DNA from: Cacconaster sp045599325
Lineage (GTDB): Bacteria > Bacteroidota > Bacteroidia > Bacteroidales > UBA932
Assembly: GCA_045599325.1 (NCBI GenBank)
Contig: JAZRVT010000038.1
Coordinates: 1 to 31,544 of the forward strand
Length of the DNA stretch: 31,544 bases
Direction: 5' to 3'
Shown: positions 7,231-12,851 of the stretch, in pieces
How positions within the stretch are numbered: position 1 is the stretch's first letter
Layout: each line of letters starts with the position of its first letter
Notes under the pieces: generated by a model
Told to the model about the DNA's origin: nothing
The model's database searches: none
The model's input: only the letters and a program-made list of their open reading frames with translations
Made by a program: the position numbers and the translations under genes

Positions 7231-7740
7231 ATGAAAGCAGAAATCCGCAAAGCGCTCAATGACCAGATCAACGCAGAACTTTGGTCAGCATATCTATACC
7301 TCTCTATGTCGCTTGATGCAGAGGCAAAGACACTCAAGGGGCTCGCAAAATGGTTCTTCGTGCAGTGGCTTGAAGAACAGGACCACGCCCGCATTTTCCA
7401 GAACTATATGAATGACCGCGGGGTGAAGGTTGAACTTCAGCCGATAGCTTCAGTCCCAAGTGAATGGGCTGGACCGCTCGAGATGCTCCGCGATACGCTG
7501 GAGCACGAGAAAGAGGTCACCGCTATGATCCACGACCTTGTCAAGCTGGCTTTCGAACACGGGGACCCGGCAACCCTCAGCCGTCTGCAGTGGTTTGTCG
7601 ACGAGCAGGTTGAGGAGGAGAGCACCGCAGGCGACCTGCTTCAGCTCTTCGAGAACGCCGGCGGCGACTACAGCGTCATCCTCAGGCTCGACCGCGAGCT
7701 CTCGGAGCGCGAGTACAAGCGTGCAGAGCCGCTCGAGTAG
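7231..7740 (+). CDS. ftnA: Bacterial ferritin
   Basis: This 169-residue protein has the four-helix ferritin fold. The ferroxidase residues Glu16, Tyr23, Glu49 and His52 are visible (NAELWSAYLYLSM and LEEQDHARIF), with further conserved Glu residues in the EHEKEVT and DEQVEEE helices. The haem methionine of bacterioferritin is not evident. It oxidises Fe(II) and stores iron in a 24-subunit shell. It is probably co-transcribed with desulfoferrodoxin. The last codons (AEPLE-stop) lie inside the first, diverged unit of a 35-bp tandem repeat, so the C-terminus may have been shaped by repeat expansion. A strong terminator stands at 7982-8025. Confidence 0.95.
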   Translation: MKAEIRKALNDQINAELWSAYLYLSMSLDAEAKTLKGLAKWFFVQWLEEQDHARIFQNYMNDRGVKVELQPIASVPSEWAGPLEMLRDTLEHEKEVTAMIHDLVKLAFEHGDPATLSRLQWFVDEQVEEESTAGDLLQLFENAGGDYSVILRLDRELSEREYKRAEPLE

Positions 7741-7835
7741 TCGCTCGAGTAGCTCCGGAGGTGCCGCTCAAGTAGCCGCTCAAGCTGCTCCGGAGGTGCC
7801 GCTCAAGCAGCCGCTCAAGCTGCTCCGGAGGTGCC
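7726..7835 (+). repeat. 35-bp tandem repeat overlapping the ferritin stop codon
   Basis: GCTCCGGAGGTGCC begins at 7752, 7787 and 7822, an exact 35-bp period. The rest of each unit is built from GCCGCTCAAGTAG or GCCGCTCAAGCTG. A diverged unit (GCCGCTCGAGTAG) begins at about 7726 and contains the ferritin TAG. The repeat block runs directly into the first inverted-repeat cassette at 7828. Confidence 0.8.
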
Positions 7836-7996
7836 GAAACGGCTGGTTTGCACTTCTCGGCCGCTCCGACGGGGCAAGAAGTGCAGGAAGTCCTGAATTG
7901 CACTTCTCAGATGGTTCCGCGTCGGCGGGAGGTACAGAATGGCACAATCTGCACTTCCGGATGGGCAAAAGGGCATTTTTTGCCGCTACTGCCCCC
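7822..7996. repeat. 175-bp duplicated segment, copy 1 (three inverted-repeat cassettes)
   Basis: This segment matches 9555-9729 without gaps and with about five mismatches. It contains three cassettes whose left arms start at 7828 (GAGGTGCC), 7878 (GAAGTGCA) and 7929 (GAGGTACA). Each is followed 21 bp later by TGCACTTC (7849, 7899, 7950). Several frames are open across it on both strands, but none looks like a protein, so it is treated as non-coding. The intergenic stretch 7741-8084 is completed by the terminator and the 13-bp repeats. Confidence 0.8.
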
Positions 7997-8025
7997 TGGC
8001 TAGGGGGGTAGCAGCGGCTTTTTTT
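7982..8025 (+). terminator. Strong intrinsic terminator of the desulfoferrodoxin-ferritin operon
   Basis: A stem of about 14 pairs is formed by GCCGCTACTGCCCCC (from 7982) and GGGGGGTAGCAGCGGC (ending 8018), with one A-C mismatch and a short TGGCTA loop region. Seven T residues follow (8019-8025). The related hairpin at the second locus (about 9716-9756) has no T run and is unlikely to terminate transcription. Confidence 0.8.
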
Positions 8026-8077
8026 GCGGCTTACCCTTGCGGCTTACCCTTGCGGCCTACCTTCGCGGCCTACCTTC
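8026..8077. repeat. 13-bp tandem repeat, four units
   Basis: GCGGCTTACCCTT occurs twice (8026, 8039), followed by GCGGCCTACCTTC twice (8052, 8065), and then a partial GCGGC. The array stops 7 bp before the stop codon of the convergent phosphodiesterase gene. Confidence 0.85.
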
Positions 8078-8084
8078 GCGGCAG

Positions 8085-9041
8085 TTACCTCTCGAAGCAC
8101 TGCGACATCGGGCGGCCCGTCCAGACCTGAGGCTGCTCGAGCCCGAGGAGGGCTGCAATGGTGGAGGCGACGTCATACTGCATCATGCTCTCGGAGAACT
8201 CGCCGCCCTGACGGATTCCCTTGCCGGCGATGATGAAAGGCGTCTCATACTCTGCAGGAGATATTTTGCCGTGGCCTTTGTCTATTCCGCCGTGGTCAGC
8301 AGTGACGATGACAGTGCTGGTCTCCCAGATGCCCGCATCCCTGATGGCCTGGAGGATCTTCGCGACTTCCGAGTCATATTTCCTGACCACCTGGTGATAC
8401 TCTTCAGACCCCCATCCGTCTGCGTGGCCGACGTGGTCCGGCTGGTCGAATACGATTGTGAAGAGAACCGGCTTCTTTTCCGTTATATACTTGACTGCCA
8501 GATCTGTCAGATGCGACGGGTTCTGCTCCCAGTCAGCGGCCTGCTCGAAATAGTTGAGGGCAAGCGAGTCCACAAGAAACTTGATGGTCTCCCACTCATA
8601 GACTGCGCCGATCTCGGCGTCAGGACGCTGCTCGCGCAGTATGGAGTTGACAGTAGGGAAGATGCCGTGGTCGTTCACGACCCGAGACGGCAGTTCCGGA
8701 GTGCGTGAGTACCACTGGGTGTAGCCGTGGAGCTCTGTGCCCGCGCCCATGAACATTGTCGCCCAGTTGATGGCGCTCGAGGTAGGGAATGCGCTGCGCT
8801 TCGCAGTGGTCCAGCAGCCTTCTTCCATAAGCGACTTTATTGCCGGCAGTTCCTCCGGCTCGAAGTATGCTGAGCCCATTCCGTCCAGTCCGATCAGAAT
8901 CACGTGTTCTGTCATCGCGCGGTTCCCGCGGCTTCTGCGGCCATCGCGGTTCCCGGCCCCGTCATTCGCGCAGCCCGCCAAACTGCCCGCCAAGCATCCC
9001 GCCGCGAGAAGTATCCCGATAATAAATGCAGTCCTTTTCAT
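8085..9041 (-). CDS. Alkaline-phosphatase-superfamily phosphodiesterase (nucleotide pyrophosphatase type), lipoprotein
   Basis: The chosen start is MKRTAF at 9041, with an in-frame ATG at 9050 as alternative. A lipoprotein signal ends at SLAGC. The metal and nucleophile residues of the NPP/alkaline-phosphatase fold appear in order: Asp in LIGLDGMGS, nucleophile Thr in SAFPTSSAINW, Asp and His in FDQPDHVGH, Asp-His in TADHGG and His in KGHGK. At 318 residues the length fits the single-domain NPP family. It should cleave phosphodiester or pyrophosphate bonds of an extracellular substrate, possibly nucleotides or phospholipid head groups. It stands alone, convergent with ferritin. A gene-free, repeat-filled stretch of about 0.8 kb lies on its upstream side. 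Confidence 0.88.
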   Translation of the reverse strand: MKRTAFIIGILLAAGCLAGSLAGCANDGAGNRDGRRSRGNRAMTEHVILIGLDGMGSAYFEPEELPAIKSLMEEGCWTTAKRSAFPTSSAINWATMFMGAGTELHGYTQWYSRTPELPSRVVNDHGIFPTVNSILREQRPDAEIGAVYEWETIKFLVDSLALNYFEQAADWEQNPSHLTDLAVKYITEKKPVLFTIVFDQPDHVGHADGWGSEEYHQVVRKYDSEVAKILQAIRDAGIWETSTVIVTADHGGIDKGHGKISPAEYETPFIIAGKGIRQGGEFSESMMQYDVASTIAALLGLEQPQVWTGRPMSQCFER

Positions 9042-9050
9042 AAGAGTCAT

Positions 9051-9143
9051 TGGTTGATTGATTTGTAAAATTACTGATTTCGAGCGTGAAATCCAAAGGA
9101 CCGCTCAGTAGGACAGATGGGAGATAACCGCCCGGTACACGTC
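9051..9143. other. Upstream region of the phosphodiesterase gene
   Basis: No gene is seen here. It should contain the phosphodiesterase promoter, but the minus strand offers only a poor match (TAATTTTA). The right part (about 9128-9143) is a decayed first unit of the 37-bp repeat. Confidence 0.35.
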
Positions 9144-9323
9144 GGGCAGCAACAGCCTCGGTACGCCCCGTGATTATGCCGGACCGCAACAGCCGCGGTA
9201 TGCCCCGTGATTATGTCGGGCAGCAACAGCCGCGGTACGCCCCGTGATTATGCCGGGCAGCAACAGCCGCGGTACGCCCCGTGATTGTGCCGGGCAGCAA
9301 CAGCCGCGGTACGCCCCGTGATT
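9144..9323. repeat. 37-bp tandem repeat, about 4.9 units
   Basis: The trinucleotide GGG (once GGA) that opens each unit recurs at 9144, 9181, 9218, 9255 and 9292, exactly 37 bp apart. The unit contains GCAGCAACAGCCGCGGTACG followed by CCCCGTGATTATGCC. Units differ by one to a few bases, with no unique spacers, so it is a minisatellite and not a CRISPR. The last unit ends in CCCCGTGATT, which is also the left end of the element at 9317-9423. Confidence 0.9.
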
Positions 9324-9423
9324 TGTAAAGGACTCATTATCAGATAATAGCGCAATTTGGCTTCCCGTTTTTCGAGAAGCCAAAATAGTTATCTTCCAGA
9401 TTATCAATAACTTAAAAACCACG
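9317..9423 (-). mobile_element. MITE-like element, copy 1 (inverted relative to copy 2)
   Basis: The reverse complement of these 107 bp aligns without gaps to 11025-11131 with about three quarters identity. It has imperfect terminal inverted repeats (CGTGATTTGTAAAG and CTTAAAAACCACG) and a central hairpin in which TTTGGCTTCCCG pairs with CGAGAAGCCAAA across a T-rich loop. It has no coding capacity. The terminal inverted repeats and dispersed copies suggest a miniature inverted-repeat element or a mobile structured RNA. No clear target-site duplication is seen. Confidence 0.6.
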
Positions 9424-9457
9424 CCTGCGGAGGCAATGTGTTGGACTGATTCCTCAG

Positions 9458-9690
9458 GAAGTGCAAATCGAGGTTTCTGTCACTTTCTGCCCCCCTGGAA
9501 GGACAGCGGGAGGTGCAGAATGGCACAATCTGCACTTCTTGATGTCTCCGGTGAGCTCCGGAGGTGCCGAAACGGCTGTTTTACACTTCTCGGCCGCTCC
9601 GACGGGGCAAGAAGTGCAGGAAGTCCTGAATTGCACTTCTCAGATGGTTCCGCGTCAGCGGGAGGTGCAGAATGGCACAATCTGCACTTC
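9458..9690. repeat. Array of five inverted-repeat cassettes, period 50-52 bp
   Basis: Left arms of the form GARGTGCM start at 9458, 9510, 9561, 9611 and 9662. Right arms (TGCACTTC or close variants) start at 9480, 9531, 9582, 9632 and 9683. Each cassette is thus 29-30 bp with a loop of about 13 bp, and cassettes are separated by about 21 bp. The second and fifth cassettes and their flank are identical over 35 bp (9504-9538 and 9656-9690). The part 9555-9729 is the second copy of the 175-bp duplication. No protein-coding gene is seen in 9424-9849. Confidence 0.8.
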
Positions 9691-9837
9691 CGGATGGGCA
9701 AAAGAGCATTTTTTGCCGCTACTGCCCCCCGGCGGAGGGGGTGGTAGCTGGAAAAAACGATTTCAGCAAGTAATAGTCATTGAGCCCCGCGTCGTTTATC
9801 CTCGGTTGTCCGGGACAATCGGTCAGGATGAATTTCT

Positions 9838-9845
9838 TATCTTTG
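9838..9845 (+). promoter_or_regulatory. Promoter giving a leaderless repair-gene transcript
   Basis: TATCTTTG matches the Bacteroidota -7 box and ends only 4 nt before the GTG start at 9850. Transcription would begin at about the first codon. Confidence 0.6.
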
Positions 9846-9849
9846 TATT

Positions 9850-10971
9850 GTGAACTTCAAGGAGAAAGTGTTTGAGGCGGTGGCCAGGATTCCGAAGGGA
9901 AGGGTGGCGACATATGGACAGGTGGCCAGTATGGCCGGCTTTCCCGGGGCGTCGCGTGCTGTGGGCAACGCGATTCATATGAACACCGACCCTGTTGCCG
10001 TGCCCTGCCACAGGGTGGTCTGTGCGGACGGACGGCTTGGCAGCAACTATGGCCTCGGCGGTCCGGCAAAGCAACGCGAAAGGCTTGAGGCAGAGGGGAT
10101 TGAGTTTGCCGTTTCGGATGCTGGCAGTCGCATGTCTGGCAGCCGCACGCCAGACGGTTGCATGTCTGGCGGTTGCATGTCTGGCAGCCGCACGCCAGAC
10201 GGTTGCATGTCAGGCGGTTGCACGTCAGGTGACGGCACGACAACTGACGGCCGCCGACCGGCCACTGGCGGTGCTGCGGCGCAATTCAGGGTTGACCTCA
10301 GCCGCTATGGGATCACAATCGAAGATCATCCGCTCAAGCCGTTTCTGCCGGCCGCCGGGCATATCCTGTTCCTCGGCAGTTTCCCGCCTCCGAAATCCCG
10401 CTGGTCCATGGATTTCTTTTACCCGAACTGGATCAATGACTTCTGGCGGATTCAGGGACTGATACACTTCGATGACGCTCACTATTTTGAATCAGGAAAG
10501 CATTTCAATAGAGACCTGATCGCTGAATTCTGTACCGCTGAAGGCCTGGGTTTCTTTGACACGGCGCAGAAAGTCTTCCGTATGAAAGGTAACGCGAGCG
10601 ACGATTCCCTCCAGATTCTGCAGCCGTCTGACCTCTGCGCGCTGCTGGCGGAGATGCCGGAATGCCGGACTATCGTCACCACTGGTGGTAAAGCATCCGA
10701 GGAACTGCTGGCAATCATCCGTTCCCTGCAGCGCGAGACAGCGGCCGCTGCTGCCGGTCTTGTTGTCGCCGCTGCTGCCGGTCTTGCTTTCGCTGCTGCT
10801 GCAAGCCAGGCGGCCGCTGCTGTCGCAGTCTCCATACCTGCAGTCGGGGCGAGCGTTGAAATCAGTCTCAGCGGCCGCACTTTCCGCTGGTGGCGTATGC
10901 CGTCGACCTCCCGCGCCTTCCCGATGTCACTTGAAGAGAAGGCCCGATATTACAGAAAACTGTTTATGTAA
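9850..10971 (+). CDS. O6-alkylguanine-DNA alkyltransferase domain fused to a uracil-DNA-glycosylase-superfamily domain
   Basis: This 373-residue DNA-repair fusion starts at a GTG, needed to keep the first helix NFKEKVFEAVARIPKG. Residues 1-85 are the MGMT C-terminal domain with RVATYGQVA, the acceptor-cysteine motif PCHRVV and NYGLGGPAKQ. Residues about 165-373 resemble a UDG-superfamily glycosylase: the motif FLGSFPPPKS, then FFYPNWINDFWR, VTTGGKASEEL, and near the C-terminus MPSTSRAFPMSLEEK. The fusion would repair alkylated guanine and remove a deaminated base. The linker (about 95-135) is encoded by a 45-bp repeat and is rich in Gly, Ser and Cys. An Ala-rich insertion (about 296-335), partly from a 24-bp repeat, sits inside the glycosylase domain. 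Both look like minisatellite expansions. Confidence 0.85.
   Translation: MNFKEKVFEAVARIPKGRVATYGQVASMAGFPGASRAVGNAIHMNTDPVAVPCHRVVCADGRLGSNYGLGGPAKQRERLEAEGIEFAVSDAGSRMSGSRTPDGCMSGGCMSGSRTPDGCMSGGCTSGDGTTTDGRRPATGGAAAQFRVDLSRYGITIEDHPLKPFLPAAGHILFLGSFPPPKSRWSMDFFYPNWINDFWRIQGLIHFDDAHYFESGKHFNRDLIAEFCTAEGLGFFDTAQKVFRMKGNASDDSLQILQPSDLCALLAEMPECRTIVTTGGKASEELLAIIRSLQRETAAAAAGLVVAAAAGLAFAAAASQAAAAVAVSIPAVGASVEISLSGRTFRWWRMPSTSRAFPMSLEEKARYYRKLFM
10131..10229 (+). repeat. 45-bp in-frame minisatellite in the inter-domain linker
   Basis: A 45-bp unit starting CATGTCTGGCAGCCG occurs at 10131 and 10176, with a partial third at 10221. Each unit also contains a 15-bp half-repeat (CATGTCTGGCGGTTG). Being a multiple of three, it extends the protein by 15 residues per unit without a frameshift. 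Confidence 0.85.
10744..10791 (+). repeat. 24-bp in-frame repeat coding for Ala-rich insertion
   Basis: GCCGCTGCTGCCGGTCTT plus GTTGTC or GCTTTC occurs at 10744 and 10768, followed by further GCTGCTGCTGC. It encodes AAAGLVV/AAAGLAF-type residues inside the glycosylase domain. Confidence 0.75.
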
Positions 10972-11023
10972 GGCCACCCTCTTATGCATGTCAGCCAGCC
11001 TCTCAAGGACTTGATGGTGTTGG

Positions 11024-11132
11024 GCGTGATTCGTAAGTGGTTGTATATCTGGCAGATGATTAATTTGGCTTCCCGTTTTTCGGGAAGCCAAATTGCATTA
11101 ATGGCTAATAATGAGAGCTTTACGAATCACGC
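11024..11132 (+). mobile_element. MITE-like element, copy 2 (intact terminal inverted repeats)
   Basis: These 109 bp have perfect 13-bp terminal inverted repeats, GCGTGATTCGTAA at 11024-11036 and TTACGAATCACGC at 11120-11132. A central perfect hairpin pairs ATTTGGCTTCCCG with CGGGAAGCCAAAT around a short T-rich loop. The sequences between outer and inner repeats do not pair. The element lies 52 bp after the repair-fusion gene and has no coding capacity. It is homologous to the inverted copy at 9317-9423. Confidence 0.65.
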
Positions 11133-11144
11133 TGCAGAAGTGGT

Positions 11145-11242
11145 GGACGTTGGACGTTGGACGTTGGACGGTGAACGACGGACGGTGGGTGGCGGACGGT
11201 GGCCGGTGAACGGCGGACGGCGGGTGGTGGACTGTGGACGGC
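11145..11242. repeat. GGACG-rich low-complexity repeat
   Basis: GGACGTT is repeated three times without gaps (11145, 11152, 11159). About 75 bp of irregular GGACGG, GGTGGACG and CGGGTGGT units follow. Frames through it are open but give only biased peptides. With the element at 11024-11132 it accounts for most of the gene-free stretch 10972-11297. Confidence 0.75.
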
Positions 11243-11297
11243 GCTGCGCCGCGCGGCATCAGGCCGCCGGACCGCAAATACCAGAAGTCTTGTCTGG

Positions 11298-12308
11298 CTA
11301 CAGTTGCGGCAAGTCTATCCTGGTGTTCAGAATGTTCAGCAGCAGATCCCTGTTCTTAAGCTGCTGCCTGGAGGAAAGACTCAATATCCTGAAGTTTCCA
11401 TACGGGTTCCCGGCAAGCTCCATTATCCCGTTGCTTCCGATCGACGCATCGCACGGAACCGATAACGAGGCGTGGGAGAACCCTGTCACATAAGCCAGAC
11501 AGGCTATGGCATCCCAGCACATATTCATATCTGTCATATCGTGTGTCGTATAGCCCAGAGCAACAGGATGATGGGCCGCCCAGCCCGTATGCTCGAATAT
11601 CTCCTCGGACGAGACGGATATCTGGGTCTCTCCCGGCACGATGGTCATCGCCACAGGCAGTTTGCTGAATACATTCCTGGCCGATGGAATGTCGTAGAAC
11701 ACATTGTATTCAGCTTCGTTCCCGGACCCGCACATAGCCACGACGCTGCGTACCTTCTTCTTTACAAGGTCGGTTCCGGTCATCGGCGAAAATTCATCCG
11801 GCCCGCTTTCAAGAAGCCTTGAGATGTTGGTGAGAAATCCTGTCGAAAGTATGGTCACCGATCTGTCTGCCGAATTCGCAAGGATTTCACGATAGAGAGC
11901 GACTGCGTCCGGCAAGGAGGCATAGTCGGAGATTGTAAGCCTGTATGATTCACAGTTGCAGAGGAGGGGAGCGTAGTCCTCCCAGATGTGGCTGTCCTTC
12001 ACTCCGTCCCTGACCATCCCCAATGGAGTCTGTCCGGCGCCATACCAGGTGTTGATCACATCCGCAGCCTGCGGAGCGAGAGGCACATCGTGGTTCACCA
12101 TAACGGCCAGAAGGGTTATCCTGCCTTGCCGGCAGCAGTGGTGCAGGATATCGAGAGCAAGCAGGTCGTCGAGCGAGTTCCCGATGTCGGTGTCCAGAAT
12201 GACATTCGGTGAGACCGAGAAATCATATTTCGATTTCTCTTCCTCGATGGGGGAACAGGAAACGATAAGCGCAACCAGAAATAGTATTTTCGATGCGGTC
12301 CTCATCAT
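11298..12308 (-). CDS. Nucleoside hydrolase (inosine-uridine preferring family), lipoprotein
   Basis: This protein has about 336 residues. The start MMRTASK at 12308 is chosen, as an upstream ATG at 12317 lies almost at the predicted transcription start. A lipoprotein signal ends LIVSC. The family's calcium- and ribose-binding motif is DTDIGNSLDDLLAL. Later conserved pieces include the YNVFYDIPSARNVF region and WDAIACLAYV. It should hydrolyse the N-glycosidic bond of nucleosides to base plus ribose, here outside the inner membrane, for salvage. It lies downstream of tmRNA on the same strand but has its own TACCTTTG promoter after a terminator hairpin. Confidence 0.88.
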   Translation of the reverse strand: MMRTASKILFLVALIVSCSPIEEEKSKYDFSVSPNVILDTDIGNSLDDLLALDILHHCCRQGRITLLAVMVNHDVPLAPQAADVINTWYGAGQTPLGMVRDGVKDSHIWEDYAPLLCNCESYRLTISDYASLPDAVALYREILANSADRSVTILSTGFLTNISRLLESGPDEFSPMTGTDLVKKKVRSVVAMCGSGNEAEYNVFYDIPSARNVFSKLPVAMTIVPGETQISVSSEEIFEHTGWAAHHPVALGYTTHDMTDMNMCWDAIACLAYVTGFSHASLSVPCDASIGSNGIMELAGNPYGNFRILSLSSRQQLKNRDLLLNILNTRIDLPQL

Positions 12309-12329
12309 AGTCGGCAATGCTTATGCCCT

Positions 12330-12337
12330 CAAAGGTA
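12330..12337 (-). promoter_or_regulatory. Promoter of the nucleoside hydrolase gene
   Basis: The minus strand reads TACCTTTG, identical to the three rRNA promoter boxes in this window. It lies between the tmRNA terminator and the gene start. Confidence 0.5.
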
Positions 12338-12381
12338 AAGAGAAGGTGACCTTCAAGTCCGGATGGACTCTTGGGGTCACC
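12337..12381 (-). terminator. Probable tmRNA terminator
   Basis: GGTGACC (12345-12351) pairs with GGTCACC (12375-12381), and an inner CAAGTCC/GGACTCTTG stem closes a GGAT loop. On the minus strand the hairpin is followed by TTCTCTTT. It lies just after the tmRNA 3' end. Confidence 0.55.
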
Positions 12382-12390
12382 CTGTTTCTG

Positions 12391-12782
12391 TGGAGATGGG
12401 CGGACTCGAACCGCCGTCCAAACAACGCACCAGGCGGCTTTCTACATACTTATCCGGCCTTTGATTGTCGGGGGCCGTCTGCCGGCAGGCGGGCCAGCGG
12501 CTCCTTATCCTCTAAGTCTTGGCGCGCTGCAGAGGAGTCGGCGCGTGCATCCTCCTTGAATGATACCCCGGATGCCGGCGATAGGGGGCTTAAACTCCGG
12601 CGGGATACTCGTCGCTACGGCCCTGGGCCGCGCGATTAAGCTGATTGACTTGGTCAATTAGGCAGCGAGTGCATAGTTGTTGTTGCCAGTTATGGCTTGA
12701 GGTCCGGGATTTACGTGAGAGGCCACGGCTCACGGTATGCTTACCGTCCGACATCAATTGCTGTCAAAACCAAAACATCCCC
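12391..12782 (-). ncRNA. ssrA: Transfer-messenger RNA (tmRNA)
   Basis: The 5' end GGGGATG (12782-12776) pairs with CATCTCC at the 3' end to form the acceptor stem. The 3' part carries the tRNA-like T arm (GGTTCGAGTCC), and the 5' part contains the GATGTTTTGGTTTTGACAG start typical of bacterial tmRNAs. The tag reading frame (12687-12658) encodes GNNNYALAA and ends in TAA, matching the Bacteroidota tag type whose ALAA end targets proteins to proteases. The 3' CCA is not encoded (discriminator A is followed by CAG), so it must be added. The length is 392 nt. It rescues stalled ribosomes together with SmpB. Confidence 0.96.
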
Positions 12783-12800
12783 ATATGTCAGATGACACTG

Positions 12801-12832
12801 CAAAGATGCAAAAAGTTGGTCTAATGTTGCAA
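12801..12832 (-). promoter_or_regulatory. tmRNA promoter
   Basis: On the minus strand TTG (12832-12830) and CATCTTTG (12808-12801) are 21 bp apart. The start of transcription would lie a little upstream of the mature 5' end at 12782, leaving a short 5' extension to be removed. It overlaps the divergent promoter of the LOG gene. Confidence 0.55.
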
Positions 12833-12847
12833 AAAAAAGTAAATTTG
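12816..12847 (+). promoter_or_regulatory. Promoter of the LOG operon, leaderless
   Basis: TTG at 12816-12818 and TAAATTTG at 12840-12847 are 21 bp apart, a good Bacteroidota promoter. The ATG at 12852 follows after only 4 nt, so the transcript should have little or no leader. Confidence 0.65.
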
Positions 12848-12851
12848 TGAT

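Noticed and set aside
9144..9323. CRISPR array suggested by 37-bp direct repeats
   Set aside because: The repeats are contiguous with no unique spacers, and no cas genes lie nearby. It is a minisatellite.
7828..9690. Reading frames of 60-157 codons across both copies of the cassette region, giving similar peptides
   Set aside because: Several frames are open on both strands because the DNA is GC-rich and repetitive. The shared peptides follow from the DNA duplication and resemble no domain. The mismatches between copies show no clear codon-position bias.
9458..9690. Integron attC sites
   Set aside because: The cassettes lack the conserved attC core sites and extrahelical bases, the spacers of about 21 bp carry no gene cassettes, and no integrase gene is in the window.
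11024..11132. Simple intrinsic terminator of the repair-fusion gene
   Set aside because: The inner hairpin has no T run after it on either strand, the terminal 13-bp repeats are unexplained by a terminator, and the whole unit recurs in inverted orientation elsewhere.
12391..12430. A tRNA gene on the minus strand (GGTTCGAGTCC T arm)
   Set aside because: No D arm or anticodon arm lies within tRNA distance. The arm belongs to the tmRNA, whose 5' half is at 12720-12782.
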